From positions 1,016,571 through 1,080,570 of the forward strand of contig NZ_MSCO01000002.1 in assembly GCF_002954705.1 (NCBI RefSeq): a DNA stretch of 64,000 nucleotides. Reading direction: 5' to 3'. This stretch comes from Aliivibrio sifiae. GTDB lineage: Bacteria > Pseudomonadota > Gammaproteobacteria > Enterobacterales > Vibrionaceae. The position numbers and the translations under genes were made by a program. Shown here in pieces: positions 45,300-53,645 of the stretch. The notes beneath the pieces were generated by a model, which saw nothing but the letters and a program-made list of their open reading frames with translations, searched no databases and was not told the DNA's origin. Each line of letters starts with the position of its first letter. The stretch's first letter is position 1.

Positions 45300-45561
45300 A
45301 AAGTAGTACCCTTAATGAGTGGTGTAATAGATTTTAAGTAGTAATATATTCTATTACAGATATATATGAATATAATACTCAGCAAACGTCTCATAAGTGA
45401 TATTGAGGTGTAAATATATATACAATGATTTATATATTAAATGCACACTTTAAAAAAATATATAAACTAACTTTCAAAATATCTTACACGAATACAATAT
45501 TGTGTTTAATTTGTTATAAAAAATAACTTTACACATATATCAAACCCTCAATACAAACAGA

Positions 45562-47118
45562 GTGAAACACATGCTAAAAAACACACATCCACTTGAAAAT
45601 AAAAATAAAAAATTAAAATCAAGTGTTTATATAACAACATTTAGCACTAAAACACCGATCATAAATCACATATCTGAATTAATAAAAGATGAAAATGTAA
45701 ATACATTTATATGCTCAACAACACTAGATATATTCACAAGATCATTAAGTACTTCAAATACATCAATATTTAAATATAATTTAAATAAATACTGCTCAAA
45801 CATATTTTTCAATAGCAATGATGCATGTAATTCACTTAAGTATTTATTTGATGATATAACTAAAACTCAAATTAAAGATAACACATCGATAATTGTAGTT
45901 ATTCCAGACAACATATTTACTGCAAACTCAGTTAAAAGTGAAATAGCATTCGTTGAAAAGCTTCAATCCTTAGCTATTGATAAATCACTTACTATAAATG
46001 TATTAATCTATGGCAGAGATATACATTTAATAAAAAAAATGCTCAGCCAGCATCCTAACTTATGCGTAGGTTATTCAAGCTTACAAAGCATAGATAAAAA
46101 AACCTTTTTGTATCATGTTTATTATTGGGGATTGAATACTGGCATGAGAGGAGAGAGTGAAACCTACCTTACTCTTAATGATGATCAATCACTCACTCCA
46201 CAATCAAAAATGGACGATGCTCAAACAGCCTCTCTTCTGAACATCGACGATGAAAGTACAATCTATATTTCAGATACTGCAATTGAAAAAAATCAAAAAG
46301 CTTCAGATTCCATGATCTGCTCATCAAATAATGAGAGCTTAGAAAAAAGCCTAACAACAATATCCCGAGCAACAATAATACTAAGCTGCTCTACACAAAA
46401 TGAGGTTAGATTATTAGGTGTCAGTATCTACAGGCTACGTAAAAGTTTTGGACAGAATATTAAAATTATCGTTAGAGAGATGCAGCCCTGTTTACGTTAT
46501 TCCGATGAAATGTACTTACTGCAATCGGGCATCAACTTGATTATTCATTTTGGAGTTCGATTTTCAAGCATGCTGAGTTCGATCGAGATTTTACGTGGCC
46601 AAATACTCACCAGATCTCTCCCTAGCACCACAGAAGAATTGCTTAATTTTCACTCACAAACAACGAAAATAAAAGGTTATACGATCAATGAGCGCTTTGT
46701 TAATTACGCCAGTGAATCACTAATGCATCTAGATATATCTCAGACAGAGTTTGCCCTAATAAAATTAGAGCTTCTTCCGAATATAGCTCCCGAAGCTTAT
46801 CTAAATATGTGTAATATTCAAAGAGAAGGAGATGTTATGACAGTATGTAAAAACGCTATTTATCTCTTCTTGCAAGGTGTTCGTAGGACCGATCTTCCAG
46901 TGGCATTACACAATATTTTTACGTTACCAATTAGAGATATTTTTTCTAGTCAAACAAATTTTACAACACTAGGAAGAGTAGAACATGAATTACCAAATAT
47001 TACGCAACAGAGTGTAATCATTAGCGATGAATTAGCCCTAGAAAAAAACCGCTCTCATTCTTCTAACGGCTCTTCTTCTACTATGATTCTCGCAACACAT
47101 AAACCATTGGACTTTTAG
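45562..47118 (+). CDS. bcsE: BcsE-like c-di-GMP-binding cellulose regulator
   Basis: A 518-residue protein. The C-terminal half resembles the GIL domain of BcsE: SRATIILSCSTQNEVRLLGV, then REMQPCLRYSDEMYLLQSGI, where RYSDE corresponds to the RxxD c-di-GMP motif, followed by NLIIHFGVRFSSMLSSIEIL. The N-terminal half is divergent, very AT-rich and only weakly similar to the degenerate REC and NTPase-like domains of enterobacterial BcsE. BcsE delivers c-di-GMP to BcsA and binds BcsF. The operon order bcsE-bcsF-bcsG and the divergent bcsRQABZC confirm the identity. Confidence 0.85.
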   Translation: MKHMLKNTHPLENKNKKLKSSVYITTFSTKTPIINHISELIKDENVNTFICSTTLDIFTRSLSTSNTSIFKYNLNKYCSNIFFNSNDACNSLKYLFDDITKTQIKDNTSIIVVIPDNIFTANSVKSEIAFVEKLQSLAIDKSLTINVLIYGRDIHLIKKMLSQHPNLCVGYSSLQSIDKKTFLYHVYYWGLNTGMRGESETYLTLNDDQSLTPQSKMDDAQTASLLNIDDESTIYISDTAIEKNQKASDSMICSSNNESLEKSLTTISRATIILSCSTQNEVRLLGVSIYRLRKSFGQNIKIIVREMQPCLRYSDEMYLLQSGINLIIHFGVRFSSMLSSIEILRGQILTRSLPSTTEELLNFHSQTTKIKGYTINERFVNYASESLMHLDISQTEFALIKLELLPNIAPEAYLNMCNIQREGDVMTVCKNAIYLFLQGVRRTDLPVALHNIFTLPIRDIFSSQTNFTTLGRVEHELPNITQQSVIISDELALEKNRSHSSNGSSSTMILATHKPLDF

Positions 47119-47122
47119 CATT

Positions 47123-47299
47123 ATGAATATTGAAGATTTTATACTAACCGTCTTATTCAGTGGTTTTTCAGGAATAATCATTGGTTATTTTTTACGAGAT
47201 ATTGCCAACGCACTACGCAATTTTTATAACCGCTATATCCGTAAACCTAAACACTTAGTTAAATACAATTTTGAAGATAATGGAAATATAGAGAAATGA
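47123..47299 (+). CDS. bcsF: Small membrane protein BcsF
   Basis: A 58-residue protein, too short to be found by usual length cut-offs. It starts MNIEDFILTVLFSGFSGIII, has one membrane helix (about 6-24) and then a basic cytoplasmic tail (LRNFYNRYIRKPKHLVKYN). BcsF recruits BcsE to the membrane in E. coli and has about 63 residues there. It lies between bcsE (four bases upstream) and bcsG, whose ATG overlaps the bcsF stop (ATGA at 47296-47299). Confidence 0.88.
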   Translation: MNIEDFILTVLFSGFSGIIIGYFLRDIANALRNFYNRYIRKPKHLVKYNFEDNGNIEK

Positions 47300-48921
47300 A
47301 GACAAACACACTACAACAACCTCTCTATGGGCTTGGTTGGTGGAATATTTATTTCATCATTAAGATAGGCTTATTTACTCAGGATATTATTAGTTTTCAT
47401 CCACTTGAGAACTTTGCCTTTGTTGCTTTTTTATTGCTACCATTACAACCAAGAGCCCTAAAAATTATGCGACAATGCATTGCCGTACCGATTGGGTTGT
47501 GGCTAATGCATTTCGATTCTTTTCTACCACCTCTAGATCGTTTATGGGGCCAAATAGGACAGTTATTACAATTTAACCTTAGCTACCTTATTGAGCTTGC
47601 AGGCCGCTTTGTTTCTCCACAAGCATTTCTTGCTTTATTTGTCTTAATTTTTGCCTACTACTTTTTGAATCAAGTGTTCCGTATTTCTGTTTTCGTTATA
47701 CTTGCTCTGGCTTACATCAGCCTACCTCAAGGCGTATTTAACTCACAGCCAAAAGAAACAGTTATCGCTCAACAACCAATCATCGCCCAAACGACAGCAC
47801 CTTCACAGCAGTCAGTTGATGAAAGCGGTCCAGTTAACGATGCGGTACTTAATCAAGCAAAAGAGTTATTCTTTAAAAACGAAGCTCAACGAAGAGTAAC
47901 CTTTCCAAGTAATGCGCCATCAACTAAATTTGATCTTCTGTTCTTAAGTATTTGCTCTGTCGCATGGGATGATATTGAAATTGCAGGCTTAGAAAATCAT
48001 CCTCTGTTTAAAGAATTTGATGTTATGTTTGATAATTTCAGTGCTGCGACCTCTTACAGCGGTCCTGCAGTAATTAGATTATTAAGAGCTAGCTGTGGGC
48101 AAGAGACACACCAAGAATTGTTTTCCGCACCATCATCTAAACAGTGTTTCTTATTTGATAACCTAGCTCAACTTGGTTTCCAAGAAAATCTATTATTAAA
48201 TCACGATGGTAAATTTGATGACTTCTTAGGATTACTTAAAGAAGATGGCGATTTACAAGCACCGTTAATGTCTCAAGCAGGGTTAGAGCAATATCAATCA
48301 GCCTTTGATGGTTCACCCATTTATCGGGATAAAGAAGTACTGACTCGCTGGCTAGGGAACCGAGAAAAGGAACAAGATAACTCTGTTGTCGCACTTTATA
48401 ATACGATTTCATTACACGATGGTAATCGCATTATTAGAGCCAGCGGTAAAGTCGGTTTAGTCAGTTATAAGCTGAGGTTGAAAAATCTATTGGATGATTT
48501 ATATGATTTCTTCCAGACGCTTAAAGCCTCAAAACGTAATGTTGTTGTCATGCTTGTTCCTGAGCATGGTGCAGGTATGCGTGGCGATAAAATGCAGATT
48601 GCAGGTATGCGTGAAATCCCATCATCTACGATAGTACACACTCCTGTTGGTATGAAGATCTTTGGTGAAAATATCACTCGCACAGGAGATACGGTTCATA
48701 TTAATGCTGCATCAAGTTACTTAGCCGTTTCAACATTAGTTAGTCGAATTTTAGAGCAAGATATTTATAGCCAAAAAACGTTTGACCCTAAAGTCTTAAC
48801 TCAAGGGTTACCAAAAACAAAAATGGTTGCTCAAAACTCAGGAACGACAGTAATGAAATATAACAACAAACCTTATGTTTCTCTTGATGGCTCAACATGG
48901 TCTGAATACCCAAAAAAATAA
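47296..48921 (+). CDS. bcsG: Cellulose phosphoethanolamine transferase
   Basis: A 541-residue inner-membrane protein. Residues 1-150 contain about five membrane helices starting at GLGWWNIYFIIKIGLF. The periplasmic part is an alkaline-phosphatase-like domain with FLSICSVAWDD, the likely catalytic serine in FDNFSAATSYSGPAVIRLLR, and the zinc-binding region VMLVPEHGAGMRGDKMQIAG. The enzyme transfers phosphoethanolamine from lipid to the glucan, so the product of this cluster is probably phosphoethanolamine cellulose. The gene ends in a strong terminator. Confidence 0.93.
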   Translation: MKTNTLQQPLYGLGWWNIYFIIKIGLFTQDIISFHPLENFAFVAFLLLPLQPRALKIMRQCIAVPIGLWLMHFDSFLPPLDRLWGQIGQLLQFNLSYLIELAGRFVSPQAFLALFVLIFAYYFLNQVFRISVFVILALAYISLPQGVFNSQPKETVIAQQPIIAQTTAPSQQSVDESGPVNDAVLNQAKELFFKNEAQRRVTFPSNAPSTKFDLLFLSICSVAWDDIEIAGLENHPLFKEFDVMFDNFSAATSYSGPAVIRLLRASCGQETHQELFSAPSSKQCFLFDNLAQLGFQENLLLNHDGKFDDFLGLLKEDGDLQAPLMSQAGLEQYQSAFDGSPIYRDKEVLTRWLGNREKEQDNSVVALYNTISLHDGNRIIRASGKVGLVSYKLRLKNLLDDLYDFFQTLKASKRNVVVMLVPEHGAGMRGDKMQIAGMREIPSSTIVHTPVGMKIFGENITRTGDTVHINAASSYLAVSTLVSRILEQDIYSQKTFDPKVLTQGLPKTKMVAQNSGTTVMKYNNKPYVSLDGSTWSEYPKK

Positions 48922-48928
48922 TGCGTCA

Positions 48929-48977
48929 TAAAAAAGCCCACACCCTATATTTAGCATAGGACGTGGGCTTTATTTTA
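48929..48977. terminator. Terminator between bcsG and the YhcH-family gene
   Basis: AAAGCCCAC at 48933-48941 pairs with GTGGGCTTT at 48963-48971, with inner pairing CCTAT/ATAGG. A-rich and T-rich flanks allow use from both converging genes. Confidence 0.82.
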
Positions 48978-48997
48978 TGAAAACAGTACTGATTTAA

Positions 48998-49465
48998 CTA
49001 CACCAATAATGCACTATTTACTTTAATAATCAGTTTCTTCACAGCTGCTGGCTTATCATTAACCGCAACTAGAGGGCGATGTGGTTGCTTAGGGGTAAAG
49101 ATAATAAATTCTCCTGTCTCTAACGTTACAAACTGTTCATCTTGAACATCATTACTGAATGCGATGTCTTTCTCTTCAAGGCAATCATCTTCAATCGATA
49201 TTAATGGATATTCACTGTAACCAAACGTCTCAGTGCCTTCCAAAATTAATTGAACATCAAGATATTTATGGTGAATTTCTGATCGACGATGTTCTTTCAA
49301 TTCCGTTTTATCATTCACAATAAAATAGACTGACTCATCATGTAATGGGTAATTGCCTACCTCTGTATTTTCTATTGTTTGTTCTTTTACTTTTTGAATG
49401 ATCTCAATGATAACAGGGTGTAATGCAGCCCCTTGAATATCGTCACTCCATTTACCTTTAAACAC
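48998..49465 (-). CDS. YhcH/YjgK/YiaL-family protein (DUF386)
   Basis: A 155-residue cupin-like protein. HRRSEIHHKYLDVQLILEGT and the C-terminal EFIIFTPKQPHRPLVAV are the family signatures, with histidine and glutamate residues that could hold a metal. Family members are linked to sugar acid or sialic acid handling, and one group to biofilm formation (TabA), but the reaction is not firmly known. No sugar genes lie next to it. It converges with bcsG and is divergent from an AraC-family gene. Confidence 0.85.
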   Translation of the reverse strand: MFKGKWSDDIQGAALHPVIIEIIQKVKEQTIENTEVGNYPLHDESVYFIVNDKTELKEHRRSEIHHKYLDVQLILEGTETFGYSEYPLISIEDDCLEEKDIAFSNDVQDEQFVTLETGEFIIFTPKQPHRPLVAVNDKPAAVKKLIIKVNSALLV

Positions 49466-49637
49466 GATAACCTCTTAAGAAATAACCACAATATGTAACT
49501 GAAAATAGTAGCATGATAAATTGATTTTTCTTATCTTTCTTCACTTGCCACTACATAAAAAAGCAACATAAGTATAAATTACAACAAGGTTAGATATAAT
49601 CACACTCAATTATCAAAATCATCATTTGAGGAAATTC

Positions 49638-50666
49638 ATGGCAAAGCTCAGTGCAACTTATCTTGTTCGCGTTCATATCGCAAAAGTACTGATTGATCAT
49701 GCTATGAAGCATTATGGCTTAACTCATTCTGATTTTAATATCCCACCACATTTACTGGATTATCAATTAAAGTTGATGCCATTAAGAGATCTAGAATCTC
49801 TACTTTGTAAGATTGAACACTTAACCCAAGACCCTACCTATACCGCAAAGCTAACCAAATCAGATAGCTTGAAAATATTTGGTCCTTTTATACAACTGCT
49901 TGCGAGCTCTACCAATTTAGGAATGGCAATAAAGCGTATGAATACGGTACATAATGCGCTGCAATCAGGCGTGCAAGTAAATATGCTATTGAGTGGCTCT
50001 ATCGCTAAATGGCGAATACTCACACCAACCTTAATTCCGCAAGCTCGTATTCATGAAAGTATATTAGCTGCTGGCTCTTTCTTACGTTTACTTCAATTGT
50101 TTCATGGAGATGATTATCAGCCGATAGCCATTCATTTGGCGGGAGGTCCTATTGGTGCATTAGGCGAGATAGAAGCCATTTTTAACTGCCCAATTGTATG
50201 GAACAGCCCAAATACACAAGTCTGGTTTCCCGTAAAAGACATTACTTGCCCAAGGAAATTTGAATTACCCACACCACAAGTAAAAGCGTTTACTATTGAG
50301 CAAGCCATGAGTTATATGCTCATACCTCTTCCTCAAGATATTTTAAAAATTGTATTTGAGCTAACGAAATACTCTCTATTTTTTGGTTATCCAACGCTTA
50401 AGTTTGTCGCAGACAAAATGGGCATGCGTCCATTAACTTTACAACGTCGCCTACAAGATCAAAGTATTTCATTTACAGATATTGTTCATCATAGTATTTG
50501 TGATGAAGCCATCGCTCTAATGAGTACTGATTTATCAATGTACAATATAGCCCAACGTGTGGGCTATAAAAATACCGCGTCGTTTTCGGTCGCCTTCAAG
50601 CGTATGTATGGCGTCACCCCCATCCAATACAGAAGCACGTTAATTACCCCAAACAGAAACGTTTAA
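49638..50666 (+). CDS. AraC-family transcriptional regulator (OruR/ArgR-like, with arabinose-binding-type N-terminal domain)
   Basis: A 342-residue regulator. The first 200 residues resemble the N-terminal domain found in AraC proteins of the OruR/virulence type (PLRDLESLLCKIEHLTQDPT, FGPFIQLLASSTNLGMAIKR). The C-terminal domain contains two helix-turn-helix motifs: KFVADKMGMRPLTLQRRLQD and YNIAQRVGYKNTASFSVAFK followed by YGVTPIQYR. ATG 49638-49640 is preceded by GAGGAAA at ideal spacing. It stands directly before a small membrane protein and a HlyD-type gene and may control them, but there is no operon overlap. Confidence 0.88.
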   Translation: MAKLSATYLVRVHIAKVLIDHAMKHYGLTHSDFNIPPHLLDYQLKLMPLRDLESLLCKIEHLTQDPTYTAKLTKSDSLKIFGPFIQLLASSTNLGMAIKRMNTVHNALQSGVQVNMLLSGSIAKWRILTPTLIPQARIHESILAAGSFLRLLQLFHGDDYQPIAIHLAGGPIGALGEIEAIFNCPIVWNSPNTQVWFPVKDITCPRKFELPTPQVKAFTIEQAMSYMLIPLPQDILKIVFELTKYSLFFGYPTLKFVADKMGMRPLTLQRRLQDQSISFTDIVHHSICDEAIALMSTDLSMYNIAQRVGYKNTASFSVAFKRMYGVTPIQYRSTLITPNRNV

Positions 50667-50743
50667 ATACATCATAAAAAGCAAATTATAGATATAACCA
50701 AACCTATAATATCGACTAAATACTCTATTAGACCTCATGCTTA

Positions 50744-50764
50744 ACCTTCATTATTTTCGAAGGT
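50744..50764 (+). promoter_or_regulatory. Hairpin covering the ribosome-binding site of the 50774 gene
   Basis: ACCTTC at 50744-50749 pairs with GAAGGT at 50759-50764. The right arm contains the only good ribosome-binding sequence (GAAGG), ten bases before ATG 50774. The structure could limit translation. It may be chance, as the stem has only six pairs. Confidence 0.35.
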
Positions 50765-50773
50765 AAATCATTT

Positions 50774-51145
50774 ATGAGTTTAGTCAGTATGCCCTTTGTT
50801 GGATCAGGTCAGGATCTCGGGCTACATGTTGTTGCAAGCGTTGTTATGATTGGAAGTATTATTGCGCTTGCTTATGGTTTCTGGAAATTACATGAATTAC
50901 CAATTAACAAAGCACACAGCAAACAACACCAACAAATAGGACTCATTACCGCCCTCACTTGGATAGGCTTTGTCTGGCATTGGGTTTGGGTATTAGCCGT
51001 GATTTGTGCCTTTGTTGATGCAGAAAAAGCATTAATTAAAATTCGCGACATTTGGCATCAACCTACTTCAAAATTACAGGCACAAGCGCCAATAACAGAA
51101 GCAACTGCAACGCAAACAACTCAAGAGGAGAACCACAATGCTTGA
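50774..51145 (+). CDS. Small inner-membrane protein, partner of the HlyD-type gene
   Basis: A 123-residue protein with two or three membrane segments (about 14-38, VVASVVMIGSIIALAYGFWK, and about 57-82, ITALTWIGFVWHWVWVLAVI) and a hydrophilic Gln/Thr/Ala-rich tail. I do not recognise the family. Its stop codon overlaps the start of the following HlyD gene by eight bases, which shows a functional pair. E. coli has a comparable small membrane protein plus HlyD pair, YibI-YibH; equivalence is inference from layout. Confidence 0.7.
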   Translation: MSLVSMPFVGSGQDLGLHVVASVVMIGSIIALAYGFWKLHELPINKAHSKQHQQIGLITALTWIGFVWHWVWVLAVICAFVDAEKALIKIRDIWHQPTSKLQAQAPITEATATQTTQEENHNA

Positions 51146-52361
51146 GGGATTAGCCGTATGGGCTCTGTTTATTTATCTACTTCGAATGGTAGGTATGCCT
51201 TGGAATAAATTTACACAGGCTTTTGCTTACATTGGCGGCGGATCTTGGTTGTTATTTGTATGGGCAGGTTTATTAAACTATACCCCAATGGACTTATCTG
51301 GTGGTTCTGTCGTTCAATCGCCACACATTCAACTTCGTCCTGCGAGTACTCAGATTAAAGGGACAGTGGAAGCCATTCATATAAAACCGAACCAAGAAGT
51401 AACAAAGGGACAATTAGTATATGAGATTGACGATGAGTTATATCAAATTGCGCTAAACAAGGCTGATGTATCACAAGAAGCCAGCGAAGTGGCGCTTGAA
51501 GTCGCTAAACAAAATGTAAAACTAGCGCACCAAGCTATTACTGCTTCAGAAAGTGATATTGTGGTTAGTCAAAAACAAATTGAAGCTAAAAAACAAGATC
51601 TAAAATACAAGCAGATCACGCTACAGCGCTACGTAGATCAAAACCGTAAAGTAAAAAATACGATTACTCAAAGCTCATTAGATGAACAAGGAACACTTGT
51701 ATCTATTGGGCAAATCGATGTTGCCAGTGCTATTGCTCAATTAGACAAAGCAAAACTCGCTAATGAAAAAGCCCTTTTAGATTTAGACAACGCCAAGTTA
51801 GGCGTAAAGGCAAAAGAAAGTGAGCTAGCCAGCGCACAAGAAAGTGTCACTCAGGCACAATGGAACTTAGATAATACCAAGGTTTATGCACCTGCAGATG
51901 GCTATGTCACCAACTTCATTCTTCGTGAAGGGCAATACGTTGGCGCGGTTCCTAGAATGCAAATGTACACCAACGAAAAATACGTTCTAATGCGAGTTAA
52001 CCACCAAGCCATTCGTAATGTCAAAGTTGGACGCCCAGCAGAGTTCTCTAGCCCTGTCTATCCAGGAAAAGTTTTTATTGCTGAAGTAGAAGGTATTGTT
52101 GAAGCCACAGGAGAGGCACAAGCAAATCTCTTAGGTAGAGAAACGAATGTTCGTCAAACTACAGGATTAAACGTTAATAACAAACATCATTTTGTTCGTT
52201 TAAAACTACAAGAAGATCAAGGTTATGATATTCCTGTTGGCTCTGTTGGTTTAGCGTGGATATCAGGTGAAAAACCAATTGGCTTCATGGCCTTTCTAGA
52301 TGTAATTCGCGGCATTATCATTCGAATGAAATCACAAATTTACTTCTTCTATTCGCTATAA
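51138..52361 (+). CDS. HlyD-family membrane-fusion protein
   Basis: A 407-residue protein with two N-terminal membrane segments (LAVWALFIYLLRMVGM and AYIGGGSWLLFVWAGLL). The lipoyl-like halves QIKGTVEAIHIKPNQEVTKG and APADGYVTNFILREGQYVGA enclose a long coiled-coil hairpin of about residues 110-245. The domain order is that of EmrA/YibH-type adaptors. No ABC or MFS partner gene is adjacent, so it probably works with the small membrane protein encoded just upstream, as YibH-type proteins are thought to. The exported compound is unknown. A terminator follows directly. Confidence 0.87.
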   Translation: MLEGLAVWALFIYLLRMVGMPWNKFTQAFAYIGGGSWLLFVWAGLLNYTPMDLSGGSVVQSPHIQLRPASTQIKGTVEAIHIKPNQEVTKGQLVYEIDDELYQIALNKADVSQEASEVALEVAKQNVKLAHQAITASESDIVVSQKQIEAKKQDLKYKQITLQRYVDQNRKVKNTITQSSLDEQGTLVSIGQIDVASAIAQLDKAKLANEKALLDLDNAKLGVKAKESELASAQESVTQAQWNLDNTKVYAPADGYVTNFILREGQYVGAVPRMQMYTNEKYVLMRVNHQAIRNVKVGRPAEFSSPVYPGKVFIAEVEGIVEATGEAQANLLGRETNVRQTTGLNVNNKHHFVRLKLQEDQGYDIPVGSVGLAWISGEKPIGFMAFLDVIRGIIIRMKSQIYFFYSL

Positions 52362-52372
52362 AGACTTCCACT

Positions 52373-52413
52373 TTGCCCTTCTGCTCAACTCTCTCGAGCG
52401 GAAGGGCTTTTTA
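52373..52413 (+). terminator. Terminator after the HlyD-type gene
   Basis: GCCCTTCTGCTC at 52375-52386 pairs with GAGCGGAAGGGC at 52396-52407 (one wobble pair) and is followed by TTTTTA. Confidence 0.87.
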
Positions 52414-52450
52414 GAGCCCCATCCATTCCATTAATGGCTTATTCCTTCAG

Positions 52451-52672
52451 CTAATAACAAGAACCACACTGTTGGCACTCATCGATTAACCTTTTATCAT
52501 GTATACAATATCCTAAAGTAGAGTGTCTCTTTACCACTCTACGCCCTTTTGTTTCATATAATTTAAAGGGTAATACTTTTCCACTGCTTTCTTTACGCAA
52601 TAATGCCGCTCGACTTTCATTATCAATAATAATGCTTTTATTACCCAGCATCCCAAACACGACAACATCCAA
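52451..52672 (-). CDS. Small cysteine-rich protein, unknown function
   Basis: A reading frame of up to 73 residues from TTG 52672, or 66 residues from ATG 52651. The middle is basic (LYETKGRRVVKRHSTLGY), and the C-terminus has four cysteines in CIHDKRLIDECQQCGSCY, which could bind a metal. No ribosome-binding site is clear for either start and no family was recognised. It lies between two well-supported genes. Coding status is uncertain; the composition looks more protein-like than that of the shadow frames around it. Confidence 0.35.
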   Translation of the reverse strand: MDVVVFGMLGNKSIIIDNESRAALLRKESSGKVLPFKLYETKGRRVVKRHSTLGYCIHDKRLIDECQQCGSCY

Positions 52673-52761
52673 ATCAATTTATAATAAAAAGATCCTACAC
52701 GGCATGAATCAAGGATGGATATTCAGACTTTTCTGAAAATCATCATATACGTTTCAATACA

Positions 52762-53559
52762 CTAACTAGAAAGCGTCTCTTTAATTTCATCCGAACTAAA
52801 ACCATGAGAATAAAGATACGCATAGGCTTTGCTCTTATCTTTTGAATTACTTAAATCAAAGCGTTTTTTATCTAACCTTGCTTGGCAGTTTTCATAGAAA
52901 TTAATCGAACCGTCCATCTCTAGTTTTTCAATTTCTTCATCAAAAGTAGAGATATCGATCAGTTTTTGTTTTAGCTCCCGCTTGATAACAGACTTACCTT
53001 TTAGTTTACGAGCGAGCTTCTCTATCTCTTTAACTAAATCTGCCTTATCAGCTTTTATTTGCATTTTAGAAGGCAGTGTTGATGCGATTGAATGAGATTT
53101 TATCGCTTCACGAACATCAGCAGATTTAAAACCATATTTAGTTAATGTTGAGTAGAGCTTATCACTCGATAATGAATCTAAATTCATGTTAGCCAAACGA
53201 TTATTAAGTAATGTTAACTCGCACACTTCATCACGGTTAGCGACGTATGAGATTGCCTCATTGATTACCGATTCATTAATCCCTTTCTCTCTTAACTTCG
53301 ACAAAATAAACTGACTGCCTTTCTCGCCACTAAATGCCATTTCTACAAAGTTAATTGCAAAGTTCTTATCTGACTTTAGATAGCCACGTCCAATAAGATC
53401 GTCAAGAACGGTATCAATCCACTCTTGATTATCAGTCTTAGCTACAAGCTTTTTTCTTAACTCATCGATAGTTCTGTCTTTGGCTTCAAGATGATAAAAA
53501 GCACTACCGTATACATTATCAATAGTTTTGGCGGGTTTGACTGGACGTTGACTGAACAT
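52762..53559 (-). CDS. RecX-like protein, extended form
   Basis: A 265-residue protein, while E. coli RecX has 166. It is built of repeated three-helix units as in RecX: AFYHLEAKDRTIDELRKKLV, with WIDTVLDDLIGRGYLKSDKN, FAINFVEMAFSGEKGSQFIL and SKLREKGINESVINEAISYV; weaker units follow up to AYAYLYSHGFSSDEIKETLS. RecX proteins bind RecA filaments and inhibit them. No recA or lexA gene is nearby and no SOS box was seen upstream, so this may be a second RecX-type protein with its own role. Confidence 0.75.
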   Translation of the reverse strand: MFSQRPVKPAKTIDNVYGSAFYHLEAKDRTIDELRKKLVAKTDNQEWIDTVLDDLIGRGYLKSDKNFAINFVEMAFSGEKGSQFILSKLREKGINESVINEAISYVANRDEVCELTLLNNRLANMNLDSLSSDKLYSTLTKYGFKSADVREAIKSHSIASTLPSKMQIKADKADLVKEIEKLARKLKGKSVIKRELKQKLIDISTFDEEIEKLEMDGSINFYENCQARLDKKRFDLSNSKDKSKAYAYLYSHGFSSDEIKETLSS

Positions 53560-53645
53560 AAGAACCTCGGGTAATTAGACACACACTCTCGAATCTAACG
53601 CATATAATCAGTAGATGCTATAGACGCATTAAATAACCTTTATTT

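Noticed and set aside
45324-45357. GTAATAGA/TCTATTAC inverted repeat upstream of bcsR as an operator
   Set aside because: The region is extremely AT-rich, so such short repeats are expected by chance. Kept only as a note in the bcsR entry.
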